Source: Jejudonia soesokkakensis (GTDB lineage Bacteria > Bacteroidota > Bacteroidia > Flavobacteriales > Flavobacteriaceae). Taken from it: 64,000 nt of DNA. Of the stretch, positions 35,197 through 42,907 are shown in pieces; the stretch's first letter is position 1; every line of letters begins with the position of its first letter. A program made the position numbers and the translations under genes. The notes beneath the pieces are model-generated. The model was given only the letters and a program-made list of their open reading frames with translations. It was not told where the DNA came from and made no database searches. The stretch is from NCBI RefSeq assembly GCF_042664795.1, contig NZ_JBHTBN010000002.1, positions 382,026 through 446,025 of the forward strand. The letters are read 5' to 3'.

Positions 35197-36573
35197 ATGA
35201 GTAAATACGACATCATAGTTTTAGGTAGTGGTCCAGGAGGATATGTTACAGCAATAAGAGCTTCACAATTAGGCTTTAAAACAGCAGTTATAGAAAAAGA
35301 AAGTTTAGGGGGCGTTTGTCTTAATTGGGGATGTATTCCAACCAAAGCATTGCTTAAAAGTGCCCAGGTTTTTGAGTATTTAAAACATGCTGAAGATTAC
35401 GGATTAACACTGAAAGATGCTGATAAGGATTTTACGAAAGTAGTTGATCGTAGCCGAGGTGTCGCCGATGGAATGAGTAAAGGTGTTCAATTTTTGATGA
35501 AGAAAAACAAAATTGATGTAATTGAGGGCTTCGGAAAGTTAAAACCAGGTAAGAAAGTCGATGTTGATGGAAAAGAATATGCTGCAGATCACATCATCAT
35601 TGCAACAGGAGCTCGTTCAAGAGAATTACCTAACCTTCCGCAGGACGGAAAAAAAGTAATAGGATATCGTGAAGCAATGACTCTAAAAAAACAACCAAAG
35701 TCTATGATAGTTGTTGGTAGTGGTGCCATTGGAGTGGAGTTTGCGCATTTTTATAACGCTATGGGAACCGAGGTGACCATTGTTGAGTTTTTACCAACCT
35801 TAGTACCGCTTGAAGATGATGATGTTTCAAAACAATTTGAACGTTCGTTTAAGAAAGCGGGCATCAATGTCATGACAAATGCTTCCGTAGAAAAAGTAGA
35901 TACCTCAGGCAAAACAGTAAAAGCGACTGTAAAAACTAAAAAAGGGGAAGAAACTATTGAAGCTGAGGTAGTACTTTCAGCAGTAGGTATTTCAAGTAAC
36001 CTTCAAAATATAGGGTTAGAAGATGTTGGTATCGTGGTAGATCGTGATAAGATTATGGTGAATGACTGGTATCAGACTAACATTCCAGGATATTACGCCA
36101 TTGGTGATATAGTACCTGGACCTGCGTTGGCACATGTTGCTTCAGCCGAAGGTATTACCTGTGTTGAAAAAATTGCAGGTATGCATGTAGAAGCTATTGA
36201 CTACGGAAACATTCCAGGGTGTACCTATGCAACTCCTGAAATTGCCAGTGTAGGGATGACCGAAAAGCAAGCAAAAGAGGCCGGATATGATCTGAAGGTT
36301 GGTAAATTTCCGTTTTCAGCCAGTGGAAAAGCGAGCGCTGCTGGAACAAAAGACGGATTTGTAAAAGTAATCTTTGATGCTAAATACGGTGAATGGTTAG
36401 GATGTCATATGATTGGCGCCGGCGTAACCGATATGATTGCTGAAGCTGTTTTAGGACGTAAATTAGAGACTACAGGACATGAAGTATTAAAAGCGATACA
36501 CCCACACCCTACGATGAGCGAAGCGGTTATGGAAGCTGTAGCCGATGCGTATGGAGAGGTGATACACTTATAG
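35197..36573 (+). CDS. lpdA: Dihydrolipoyl dehydrogenase
   Basis: A 458-residue FAD flavoprotein (E3) that reoxidises lipoyl groups of 2-oxoacid dehydrogenases. The FAD loop VLGSGPGGYVTA, redox disulfide GGVCLNWGCIPTK, NAD loop VVGSGAIGVEFAHFY, the second FAD motif YYAIGDIVPGPALAH and the catalytic HPHPTMSEA at the C-terminus are all intact. No E1 or E2 gene is nearby, so it probably serves several complexes. Confidence 0.97.
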   Translation: MSKYDIIVLGSGPGGYVTAIRASQLGFKTAVIEKESLGGVCLNWGCIPTKALLKSAQVFEYLKHAEDYGLTLKDADKDFTKVVDRSRGVADGMSKGVQFLMKKNKIDVIEGFGKLKPGKKVDVDGKEYAADHIIIATGARSRELPNLPQDGKKVIGYREAMTLKKQPKSMIVVGSGAIGVEFAHFYNAMGTEVTIVEFLPTLVPLEDDDVSKQFERSFKKAGINVMTNASVEKVDTSGKTVKATVKTKKGEETIEAEVVLSAVGISSNLQNIGLEDVGIVVDRDKIMVNDWYQTNIPGYYAIGDIVPGPALAHVASAEGITCVEKIAGMHVEAIDYGNIPGCTYATPEIASVGMTEKQAKEAGYDLKVGKFPFSASGKASAAGTKDGFVKVIFDAKYGEWLGCHMIGAGVTDMIAEAVLGRKLETTGHEVLKAIHPHPTMSEAVMEAVADAYGEVIHL

Positions 36574-36575
36574 AC

Positions 36576-36617
36576 GTGAGACGCCTGTCTGCCAGAGGCA
36601 CGACAGGCAGGTGAGAC
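36576..36617. repeat. REP-like GC-rich hairpin flanked by direct repeats
   Basis: Two GTGAGAC direct repeats (36576-36582, 36611-36617) flank a stem-loop: GCCTGT pairs with ACAGGC, and inside it TGCC pairs with GGCA around AGA. It is much richer in G+C than its surroundings. Confidence 0.5.
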
Positions 36618-36630
36618 TTTAAATAAAATT

Positions 36631-36671
36631 AAAAAAGTTCCAAATTCAAATTGAGTTTGGAACTTTTTTTG
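36631..36671. terminator. Bidirectional terminator lpdA/aroQ
   Basis: A 14-bp stem (AAAAAAGTTCCAAA/TTTGGAACTTTTTT) with an 11-nt loop between the convergent lpdA and aroQ genes. Confidence 0.88.
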
Positions 36672-36687
36672 TTTGATTTGGTCTAAT

Positions 36688-37104
36688 CTATTTTAAAAAA
36701 CTCTGTACGGCCAAATCATAGCTCTGCAATCCAAAACCAAGGATAACTCCTTTTGCATTGGGAGAAATATAAGAATGATGACGAAACTCTTCTCTTGCAA
36801 ATGTATTAGAAATGTGAACTTCAACCACAGGTGTTTTTATTGCTTTTACTGCATCACCAATACCTACAGAAGTATGTGTGTAAGCGGCAGCATTTAAAAT
36901 GATCCCATCATACTCAAACCCTACTTCCTGAAGTTTGGAAATAAGTTCTCCTTCAATATTTGATTGGTAATGGGATAACTCCAAATCCTGATATTTAAAC
37001 TGAAGCGTACTAAAGTAATTTTGAAAAGTTTCTGACCCATAAATTTCTGGCTCCCGTGTTCCCAATAAGTTAATATTTGGACCGTTAATGATGATGATTT
37101 TCAT
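36688..37104 (-). CDS. aroQ: Type II 3-dehydroquinate dehydratase
   Basis: A 138-residue shikimate-pathway enzyme that converts 3-dehydroquinate to 3-dehydroshikimate. GPNINLLGTREPEIYG (catalytic Tyr and Arg loop), LNAAAYTHTSVGI and VEVHISN-FAREEFRHHSYIS mark the type II dodecameric family. Its promoter overlaps the terminator of the beta-barrel gene upstream, and the -7 box ends only 4 nt before the ATG. Confidence 0.96.
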   Translation of the reverse strand: MKIIIINGPNINLLGTREPEIYGSETFQNYFSTLQFKYQDLELSHYQSNIEGELISKLQEVGFEYDGIILNAAAYTHTSVGIGDAVKAIKTPVVEVHISNTFAREEFRHHSYISPNAKGVILGFGLQSYDLAVQSFLK

Positions 37105-37108
37105 ACGT

Positions 37109-37137
37109 CAAATATAATCATAAAAAAACGGAAGCAA
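37109..37137 (-). promoter_or_regulatory. aroQ promoter, probably leaderless
   Basis: TTG (37135-37137), an 18-nt spacer and TATATTTG (37109-37116) on the minus strand; four bases separate the -7 box from the ATG. The TTG lies inside the terminator hairpin of the preceding gene. Confidence 0.55.
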
Positions 37138-37149
37138 TTTAGCTTCCGT
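37122..37149 (-). terminator. Terminator of beta-barrel gene 1
   Basis: Stem ACGGAAGC/GCTTCCGT with a short loop and a T run on the minus strand. The same stem serves the next paralogue. Confidence 0.85.
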
Positions 37150-37169
37150 CTCATTAAATATAATACGTA

Positions 37170-37823
37170 CTAATTAAAAAAATATCCTGCAGAGATACTA
37201 AAAACAGCATTTTTAGCTTCAAAAGCATCATCCTTTGGAATATTGTTAAGGCCTAAAGCATATCGTGCCTGAAAAAAAACTCCCATTGGTAATTTATATT
37301 GAGTTCCTAACAAAGCACTAAAAGATGTTCCGCTGGTTTGATCTTTTAAATCAACTTCATTCCCTCCAAAATCTGCTTTACTACTTACATTAAAAGCAAT
37401 TTCTGGTCCAGCCTGTATGCTGAGTGCATCAATTATTTTATAATCTACTAATAAAGGTATATTGATATAGCCCAGTATTACTCCATCATTACTTGCGGCA
37501 GCTACACGTCCAATTTGATTAGTATTTGCTCTTTCTAAAACAATGGTTTGTGTATTAGGGTTTAGGTCTCCATTGTTTTCATCCTCAATAGAATATCCCT
37601 GACCAGAATATAAAAGCTCAGCCTGAAATCCAAGTTTTTCATCAAACGGAATATGTAAAACACCTCCAAAATTAAAACTTGTTCTTGTTTCTAGGTCTTC
37701 TGCATCGTCCCCTCTGGCTGAGGCAAAATTAAGTCCAGCTTTTGCACCAAAATGAAATTCTTGAGCGTTAGTAACGATGACACTAAATAATGCGATTGTA
37801 CTACATAAAAATAATTTTTTCAT
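37170..37823 (-). CDS. Outer-membrane beta-barrel (porin family), array member 1
   Basis: A 217-residue protein with a signal peptide (LFLCSTIALFSVIVTNAQ), then FGAKAGLNFASARGDD, the start shared by the array. Alternating amphipathic strands end in an aromatic residue (SISAGYFFN), as expected of a small eight-stranded barrel. An acidic loop of variable length (GDLNPNTQTIVLERANTN) differs from its paralogues. Upstream lies the GATGACATTT two-box element. Confidence 0.88.
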   Translation of the reverse strand: MKKLFLCSTIALFSVIVTNAQEFHFGAKAGLNFASARGDDAEDLETRTSFNFGGVLHIPFDEKLGFQAELLYSGQGYSIEDENNGDLNPNTQTIVLERANTNQIGRVAAASNDGVILGYINIPLLVDYKIIDALSIQAGPEIAFNVSSKADFGGNEVDLKDQTSGTSFSALLGTQYKLPMGVFFQARYALGLNNIPKDDAFEAKNAVFSISAGYFFN

Positions 37824-37875
37824 GATTCTAAATGTTTGGTTAATAGTATGGATTGTTTTTTCAACCCTGGCTAAC

Positions 37876-37901
37876 CATCGGAAATCATTTAAAATGTCAT
37901 C
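37876..37901 (-). promoter_or_regulatory. GATGACATTT two-box element, copy 2
   Basis: GATGACATTT, 10 nt, then CCGATG on the minus strand; 52 nt separate the second box from the ATG at 37823, exactly as for copy 3. Confidence 0.5.
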
Positions 37902-37905
37902 AAAA

Positions 37906-37934
37906 CAAAAAAACGGAAGCTAATTGCTTCCGTT
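37906..37934 (-). terminator. Terminator of beta-barrel gene 2
   Basis: Stem ACGGAAGC/GCTTCCGT with a 5-nt loop and a T run on the minus strand; its stem is identical to that of gene 1. Confidence 0.85.
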
Positions 37935-37963
37935 TCAAAATTCACACTAACGTTTATTCTTTA

Positions 37964-38536
37964 TTAAAAAAACCAGCCAATCGAAACACTAATAACAGAA
38001 TTTTTAGCATCTACGCTCTCCCCTTCTATATCTTCAAAAACATTGTTAAGCCCTGCAACATATCTAGCCTGAAAGAAAAGGCCCATAGGCAATCGATATT
38101 GAGCACCAATGCCCATTCCTAAATCTAAGCCTTCAACATTGTCAAGATCTTCCTCATTCTCTGTTTCATCATCCTTAATAATACTGTTTATATTAATACC
38201 AACTTGAGGTCCTCCCTGCAAACTTAATCCTTCAGCGATTGTAAAGTCAGCCATAACTGGAATGGTGAGATAATCTAAAAAAACAGTGATATCATTTTCA
38301 TCACTTTTAAAACCTTGCCTAGAATAAACTAATTCAGGCTGAACAGCTAATAATTCTGTAATTCCAATATTTGCAATTCCTCCAATATTAATAGTTGTTT
38401 GACCCTCTATATCGTCTGCATCATCACCCTGTAACGATGCAAAATTAACTCCAGCTTTTGCACCAAAGCTAATCTGTGCTTGAGAGGTAATACATCCTAA
38501 TACTATAAATATACTTAGTAAAAATAATTTTCTCAT
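37964..38536 (-). CDS. Outer-membrane beta-barrel (porin family), array member 2
   Basis: A 190-residue protein with a signal peptide (LFLLSIFIVLGCITSQAQ) and FGAKAGVNFASLQGDDADD. It shares ADFTIAEGLSLQGGPQVGI and a closing SVSIGWFF with array member 4, while the acidic loop DDETENEEDLDNVEG is its own. The terminal Phe is the usual BAM recognition residue. Its upstream two-box element matches member 1. Confidence 0.88.
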   Translation of the reverse strand: MRKLFLLSIFIVLGCITSQAQISFGAKAGVNFASLQGDDADDIEGQTTINIGGIANIGITELLAVQPELVYSRQGFKSDENDITVFLDYLTIPVMADFTIAEGLSLQGGPQVGININSIIKDDETENEEDLDNVEGLDLGMGIGAQYRLPMGLFFQARYVAGLNNVFEDIEGESVDAKNSVISVSIGWFF

Positions 38537-38588
38537 GATTTGTTTTGTTTAGTTAATAATATCGGCCTTCTAACTAGCCATGATTAAT

Positions 38589-38614
38589 CATCGGTACGAA
38601 TTCGAAATGTCATC
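38589..38614 (-). promoter_or_regulatory. GATGACATTT two-box element, copy 3
   Basis: GATGACATTT, 10 nt, then CCGATG on the minus strand, 52 nt before the ATG at 38536. Confidence 0.5.
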
Positions 38615-38623
38615 ATGAAAAAT

Positions 38624-38653
38624 AAAAAAAGGAAGTCTATTGACTTCCTTTTT
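38624..38653 (-). terminator. Terminator of beta-barrel gene 3
   Basis: Stem GGAAGTC/GACTTCC with a 4-nt loop and seven T on the minus strand. Confidence 0.82.
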
Positions 38654-38671
38654 AAACTTATAGGTGTTCTT

Positions 38672-39169
38672 TTAATCAATTCCAATTTCTACACCTGCAG
38701 AAATGATATCCCATCCCCCTTGATCAACAGTTATTCCTCTAAATGCAACAACTATATCAATTGATTCGCTTACGCCATATTGTGCTCGAGGCGAATAATA
38801 AAAACCGCCATCTTCAACCTCTCCTATTCCTATAGCATAGCCTACATCTGCACCTAATGTAAAACTTGTAGCTACCTCAAAACGCCCGGAAGCTGCAATA
38901 GGTACGAATTGGATATCTTCTATATCAAATTCTTCTCCACCTGCTTCAATAGTGTCTCCAAAACTGTGTGAATATCCAACTGTACCACCAACATCAAGTT
39001 TATCTGTAATTTCTAATAAATAACCTAAATCGACAGCAATAGCAAAAGTGGCTAAATCACCAGCGTCTCCAATAGGTATACCACCGCTAAGGCCAGCTCT
39101 AAATTGACCTTGTGCAAACATGGTTGTACTTCCAAATAACACTAAAATTAATAATCCTAAATTTTTCAT
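38672..39169 (-). CDS. Outer-membrane beta-barrel, divergent array member 3
   Basis: A 165-residue protein with a signal peptide (GLLILVLFGSTTMFAQ) and a barrel rich in Gly and acidic residues (GLSGGIPIGDAGDLATFAIA, GADVGYAIGIGEVEDGG). It does not share the FGAKAGxNFAS start of its neighbours, so it is either a distant paralogue or an unrelated barrel inserted into the array. It does not end in Phe (VEIGID). Function unknown. Confidence 0.78.
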   Translation of the reverse strand: MKNLGLLILVLFGSTTMFAQGQFRAGLSGGIPIGDAGDLATFAIAVDLGYLLEITDKLDVGGTVGYSHSFGDTIEAGGEEFDIEDIQFVPIAASGRFEVATSFTLGADVGYAIGIGEVEDGGFYYSPRAQYGVSESIDIVVAFRGITVDQGGWDIISAGVEIGID

Positions 39170-39281
39170 GGGTTTTATTGTATTGGTTAATAGTGTGAAT
39201 TTCTTAAATATCTAATTACCAATCAATAAGACATTTGCCCTATTATTAACAAAATTATAAACAATTGAATTTCAACTAAAT

Positions 39282-39313
39282 AAAAAAGGGAAGCTTTTAG
39301 GCTTCCCTTTTTT
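39282..39313 (-). terminator. Terminator of beta-barrel gene 4
   Basis: Stem GGGAAGC/GCTTCCC with a 6-nt loop and a six-T tail on the minus strand. Confidence 0.85.
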
Positions 39314-39331
39314 ATTTAGTTTAGTTTTGTT

Positions 39332-39898
39332 TTAGTCAAAAAACCAACCTACTGATACACTTACAACAGAGTTAGAAGCATCAACATCTTCGATAATATC
39401 TGTAAATCCTATCATATAACGTGCCTGGAAAAATAATCCTAAAGTTGGTAATTTATATTGAGCTCCAATACCCGTAGCTATATCTAATGATTCAATTCCA
39501 TCATCATCTTCATCAATGTCATCACCATCCACTTTAAATTTACTTCCTACTTTAATACCTACTTGAGGTCCGCCTTGTAAACTTAATCCCTCGGCAATGG
39601 TAAAATCTGCCATGATAGGAATATTTAAATAGCTAATACTTTGTTCTACATCTGCCTCATCATCAAAAGAAAACCCTTGAGCAGAATAAACTACTTCTGG
39701 TTGAATGGCAAACCATTCGTTAATACCAATATTAGCAAGTGCTCCCACATGAAAATCTGTGCGACCGTCAACATCATTAACATCACTCCCAGTAATTGAT
39801 GCAAAATTTGCACCGGCTTTTGCCCCGAACATCACCTGTGCTTGTGTAGTGGTGAATCCGAATACTGCCATTGCAGTAAATAAAAATAATTTTTTCAT
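39332..39898 (-). CDS. Outer-membrane beta-barrel (porin family), array member 4
   Basis: A 188-residue protein with a signal peptide (LFLFTAMAVFGFTTTQAQ), FGAKAGANFASITGSDVND and the block ADFTIAEGLSLQGGPQVGI that it shares with member 2. The acidic loop DGDDIDEDDDGIE is unusually long in Asp. It ends SVSVGWFFD. Its upstream region carries the CACGAAACTA (minus TAGTTTCGTG) box also found before member 5. Confidence 0.88.
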   Translation of the reverse strand: MKKLFLFTAMAVFGFTTTQAQVMFGAKAGANFASITGSDVNDVDGRTDFHVGALANIGINEWFAIQPEVVYSAQGFSFDDEADVEQSISYLNIPIMADFTIAEGLSLQGGPQVGIKVGSKFKVDGDDIDEDDDGIESLDIATGIGAQYKLPTLGLFFQARYMIGFTDIIEDVDASNSVVSVSVGWFFD

Positions 39899-39925
39899 AA
39901 TTGTTGTTTTTGTTTGTTAATTAAT

Positions 39926-39935
39926 CACGAAACTA
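39926..39935 (-). promoter_or_regulatory. Shared TAGTTTCGTG box, member 4
   Basis: The 10-mer TAGTTTCGTG, close to the -7 consensus (TAnnTTTG with one change), lies 27 nt before the ATG. The same 10-mer is found 28 nt before member 5, followed in both by TTAATTAACAAA. Confidence 0.45.
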
Positions 39936-40013
39936 TTATTTATAATGAAAATTTTTGTTAATTATTTCATAATACTAATTAAATAGGTCTAATTTTCCTG
40001 CTTAATTTCTAAT

Positions 40014-40043
40014 AAAAAAAGAGCGCTAAAAAGCGCTCTTTTT
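40014..40043 (-). terminator. Terminator of beta-barrel gene 5
   Basis: Stem GAGCGCT/AGCGCTC with a 4-nt loop and seven T on the minus strand. Confidence 0.85.
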
Positions 40044-40061
40044 ACTAATTTATATACGTCA

Positions 40062-40685
40062 TTAAAATTTAAAACCTAAGGATAGAGATAGATTTGAATT
40101 GGTAAGATCATCCCCAAAGGCTCCTTCATCATCATCTTTAGTGATATTAGTCAATCCAATAATATATCTTGCCTGTAAAAACAGCCCATTATTTAGTTGG
40201 TAGGCTAATCCGCCTCCAGCTCCAAAATCAAATCCAGAAACACTATCTTTAATATCTTGAGTTCCTTCTATTCCGCCATCATCTTCACCTGTTACTTCTA
40301 TTTCCTGTTCAGCTTTTGCTCTAAAGCCCAATTCAGGTCCAAACTCAAGACTTAAGGCGTCTGTAAAATAATATTTCCCCATGATTGGCACTGTAATATA
40401 ATCTAACCTTAACTTACTTTCTATTTCGCCATCAAAAAAGTCTGACTTTGACTGCAATCCCTTTTGAGAATACAAAATCTCTGGTTGAATCGCCCATTTT
40501 TCATTAAAAGGTATTTCTGCCAAAACACCTAAATGAAACCCTGTGCGGCCGTCTGCATCTTCCACATCATCTCCCGTTAATTTGGCAAAGTTCACCCCTG
40601 CTTTTGCTCCTAATTTAACTTCCTGTGCCTGTATAGTAGTAACTCCAATTACGGTTACTACGGCAATCATTATTAATTTTTTCAT
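40062..40685 (-). CDS. Outer-membrane beta-barrel (porin family), array member 5
   Basis: A 207-residue protein with a signal peptide (LIMIAVVTVIGVTTIQAQ), LGAKAGVNFAKLTGDDVED and a C-terminal LSLSLGFKF ending in Phe. Its blocks FNEKWAIQPEILYSQKG and GLFLQARYIIGLTNI match those of members 1 and 2. It is the last (upstream-most) gene of the array and is divergent from xerD. Confidence 0.88.
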   Translation of the reverse strand: MKKLIMIAVVTVIGVTTIQAQEVKLGAKAGVNFAKLTGDDVEDADGRTGFHLGVLAEIPFNEKWAIQPEILYSQKGLQSKSDFFDGEIESKLRLDYITVPIMGKYYFTDALSLEFGPELGFRAKAEQEIEVTGEDDGGIEGTQDIKDSVSGFDFGAGGGLAYQLNNGLFLQARYIIGLTNITKDDDEGAFGDDLTNSNLSLSLGFKF

Positions 40686-40713
40686 GTTTTTTTTAATTTT
40701 TGTTAATTAATAC

Positions 40714-40723
40714 CACGAAACTA
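40714..40723 (-). promoter_or_regulatory. Shared TAGTTTCGTG box, member 5
   Basis: TAGTTTCGTG 28 nt before the ATG at 40685; see the identical box at 39926-39935. Confidence 0.45.
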
Positions 40724-40794
40724 CAGTGGAAGATTCATAACTTTTACTAATAAGTTGCTAATACTATCTTAATTTAATTCTGATATTATTCCAC

Positions 40795-40802
40795 TATTTT
40801 TG
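40795..40802 (+). promoter_or_regulatory. xerD -7 box, probably leaderless
   Basis: TATTTTTG ends 5 nt before the xerD ATG at 40808. No good -33 box is seen. Confidence 0.45.
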
Positions 40803-40807
40803 AACTC

Positions 40808-41707
40808 ATGAAATGGCACCAAGCACTTATAGATTATAAGAATTACTTACGGATAGAGCGTGGGCTTTCAGAAAATTCTATTACAAATTATAGTTTGGAT
40901 ATTAAAAAATTGCAACAATGGCTAAATGAAAATACTATAGATGAAACACCCATTTCAATTTCTGAAGATACAATACAGCAATTTATATATCATGTTGCAA
41001 AACTGGTGAATCCTGCTTCTCAAAGCCGTATTATTTCAGGATTACGCGGATTTTTTAACTATCTAATTTTTGAAGAGTACAGAAAAACCAATCCGTTAGA
41101 ACTAATTGAAAGTCCCAAAACAGCACGAAAGCTACCCGATACACTTTCAGAAAAAGAAATAGACTTGCTTATCAGGTCTATAGATCTTAGTACTCCACAA
41201 GGTGAAAGAAATCGAGCTATAATTGAAACACTATATGGATGTGGTCTAAGAGTTTCAGAAGTTATTAATTTAAAAATTTCAGATCTCTTTTTTGAAGAAG
41301 GTTTTATAAAAGTGACTGGAAAAGGGGATAAACAACGTTTTGTACCCATTGGAAATCTCACAAAAAAATACATAAACATCTACAGAAAAGAGATTAGAAA
41401 TCACCAGGAGATTTTTCCGCAGGCAAAAGATACGTTATTCTTAAACCGAAGGGGCAAAGGACTTACGAGAGCTATGATCTTCACTATTGTAAAAAATCTC
41501 ACTGAAATAGCAGGAATCAAAAAAACGATTAGTCCACATACTTTTCGGCATTCTTTTGCTACGCATTTACTTGAAAATGGAGCCAATCTTAGGGCCATTC
41601 AGCAAATGTTAGGACATGAAAGCATAACGACTACAGAGATTTACACTCATCTTGATAAAAGTCATCTTACCGAGGTGATAAACAGATTTCATCCTAGAAA
41701 AGATTAA
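40808..41707 (+). CDS. xerD: Tyrosine recombinase XerD
   Basis: A 299-residue tyrosine recombinase with the N-terminal SAM-like core-binding domain and a catalytic domain from about residue 110. The active-site residues are Arg in GCGLRVSEV, Lys in VTGKGDKQRFVPIG, His and Arg in HTFRHSFATHLL, His in LGHESITTTEIYTHL and the nucleophile Tyr there. It resolves chromosome dimers with its XerC partner. No dif site is recognised here. Confidence 0.93.
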   Translation: MKWHQALIDYKNYLRIERGLSENSITNYSLDIKKLQQWLNENTIDETPISISEDTIQQFIYHVAKLVNPASQSRIISGLRGFFNYLIFEEYRKTNPLELIESPKTARKLPDTLSEKEIDLLIRSIDLSTPQGERNRAIIETLYGCGLRVSEVINLKISDLFFEEGFIKVTGKGDKQRFVPIGNLTKKYINIYRKEIRNHQEIFPQAKDTLFLNRRGKGLTRAMIFTIVKNLTEIAGIKKTISPHTFRHSFATHLLENGANLRAIQQMLGHESITTTEIYTHLDKSHLTEVINRFHPRKD

Positions 41708-41814
41708 AAAATTATTAAAGAGGTCATTGTATGGGTTAAATAAAAGCTAAACCTTATTATCTCTTCGGAAAGAACATCTTGTCTTTGTATCTTTAAGTAA
41801 AACTAGATAGAACT

Positions 41815-42834
41815 ATGAAAACACTAAAATTTGACAATAATGATACCATGCATGCTATTGGTTTAGGAACATGGAAAGCTAAGGGAAACGAAGTTAAAAA
41901 CGCTGTAAAGTCGGCATTAAAATCTGGAGTACGTCACATAGATACAGCCGCAGTGTACGGAAATGAAGAAGAGATTGGCGATGCTTTAGCAGAAGTTTTT
42001 GCTGAAGGAAACATTAAGCGAGAAGAAGTTTTTGTCACTTCAAAATTATGGAACAATGCCCATAGAGAAAGTCATGTAATTCCTGCACTTCAAGACAGTC
42101 TTAAAAAATTAAAATTAGAGTATTTAGATTTATATTTAATTCATTGGCCAGTGGCTTTTAGGCCAGAAGTTGATTATCCTACCAATGCTTCAGATTACCT
42201 TTCATTAGAAGAAGTTCCTATTATTGAAACTTGGAAAGAAATGGAAAAAGCAAAAGAGCAACGTTTGACCCGACATATAGGAGTGTCAAATTTCAGTAAA
42301 GAAAAATTGAAAGATCTAGTTTCAAAAGCCAAACACAAACCAGAAATGAATCAAGTAGAATTACATCCATTACTTCAGCAAAATGAATTACTTGAATACT
42401 GTAATAGTCAAGGCATTAAAATGACTGCCTATTCACCTTTAGGTTCTGGAGACAGGTCAGATGATATGAAAGGGAAAGATGAACCCAATCTTTTAGAACT
42501 GGATGAGATAAAAAATATTGCAAGAAAGCATAATGCTTCTGTAGGACAAGTGTTAATAAACTGGCATGCAAAACGTGGTACGGCTGTGATCCCAAAATCT
42601 ACTAGTGAAGAGCACATAGAAGAGAATTTTAAGGCAGCAAATGTGGATTTAGATGATGATGACATGAAGGAAATAGCAAAATTAGATCGTCATTATAGAT
42701 TTATTACTGGGAAATTTTTTGAAGAGCCCAGCAAAGGATATAATGATATTTACGATGAAAAAAATGCCATTGTAGATCCTGTTTTTAAGGTAGTAAACAA
42801 GGGTATTGATAAACTCGGGAACATTTTAAACTAA
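41815..42834 (+). CDS. Aldo/keto reductase
   Basis: A 339-residue NADPH-dependent oxidoreductase. The tetrad residues lie in HIDTAAVYGNEEE (Asp, Tyr), TSKLWN (Lys) and YLIHWPV (His), followed by HIGVSNFSKE and the NADP site IPKSTSEEHIEENF. The C-terminus is about 40 residues longer than in small AKR5 enzymes. The natural substrate cannot be inferred from context; adjacent genes are unrelated. Confidence 0.93.
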   Translation: MKTLKFDNNDTMHAIGLGTWKAKGNEVKNAVKSALKSGVRHIDTAAVYGNEEEIGDALAEVFAEGNIKREEVFVTSKLWNNAHRESHVIPALQDSLKKLKLEYLDLYLIHWPVAFRPEVDYPTNASDYLSLEEVPIIETWKEMEKAKEQRLTRHIGVSNFSKEKLKDLVSKAKHKPEMNQVELHPLLQQNELLEYCNSQGIKMTAYSPLGSGDRSDDMKGKDEPNLLELDEIKNIARKHNASVGQVLINWHAKRGTAVIPKSTSEEHIEENFKAANVDLDDDDMKEIAKLDRHYRFITGKFFEEPSKGYNDIYDEKNAIVDPVFKVVNKGIDKLGNILN

Positions 42835-42846
42835 CAATACATCTTT

Positions 42847-42884
42847 AAAAAAAAAGCAACTTCAAGAAAAGTTGCTTTTTTTTT
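42847..42884. terminator. Bidirectional terminator
   Basis: Stem AAAGCAACTT/AAGTTGCTTT with a 6-nt loop and A/T runs on both sides, between aldo/keto reductase (+) and rny (-). Confidence 0.87.
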
Positions 42885-42907
42885 ATTTAATACTAATTAA
42901 GATATGA

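Noticed and set aside
40808..41707. XerD as a mobile-element integrase
   Set aside because: Its length, motifs and lack of any att-like repeats or cargo point to the housekeeping recombinase.
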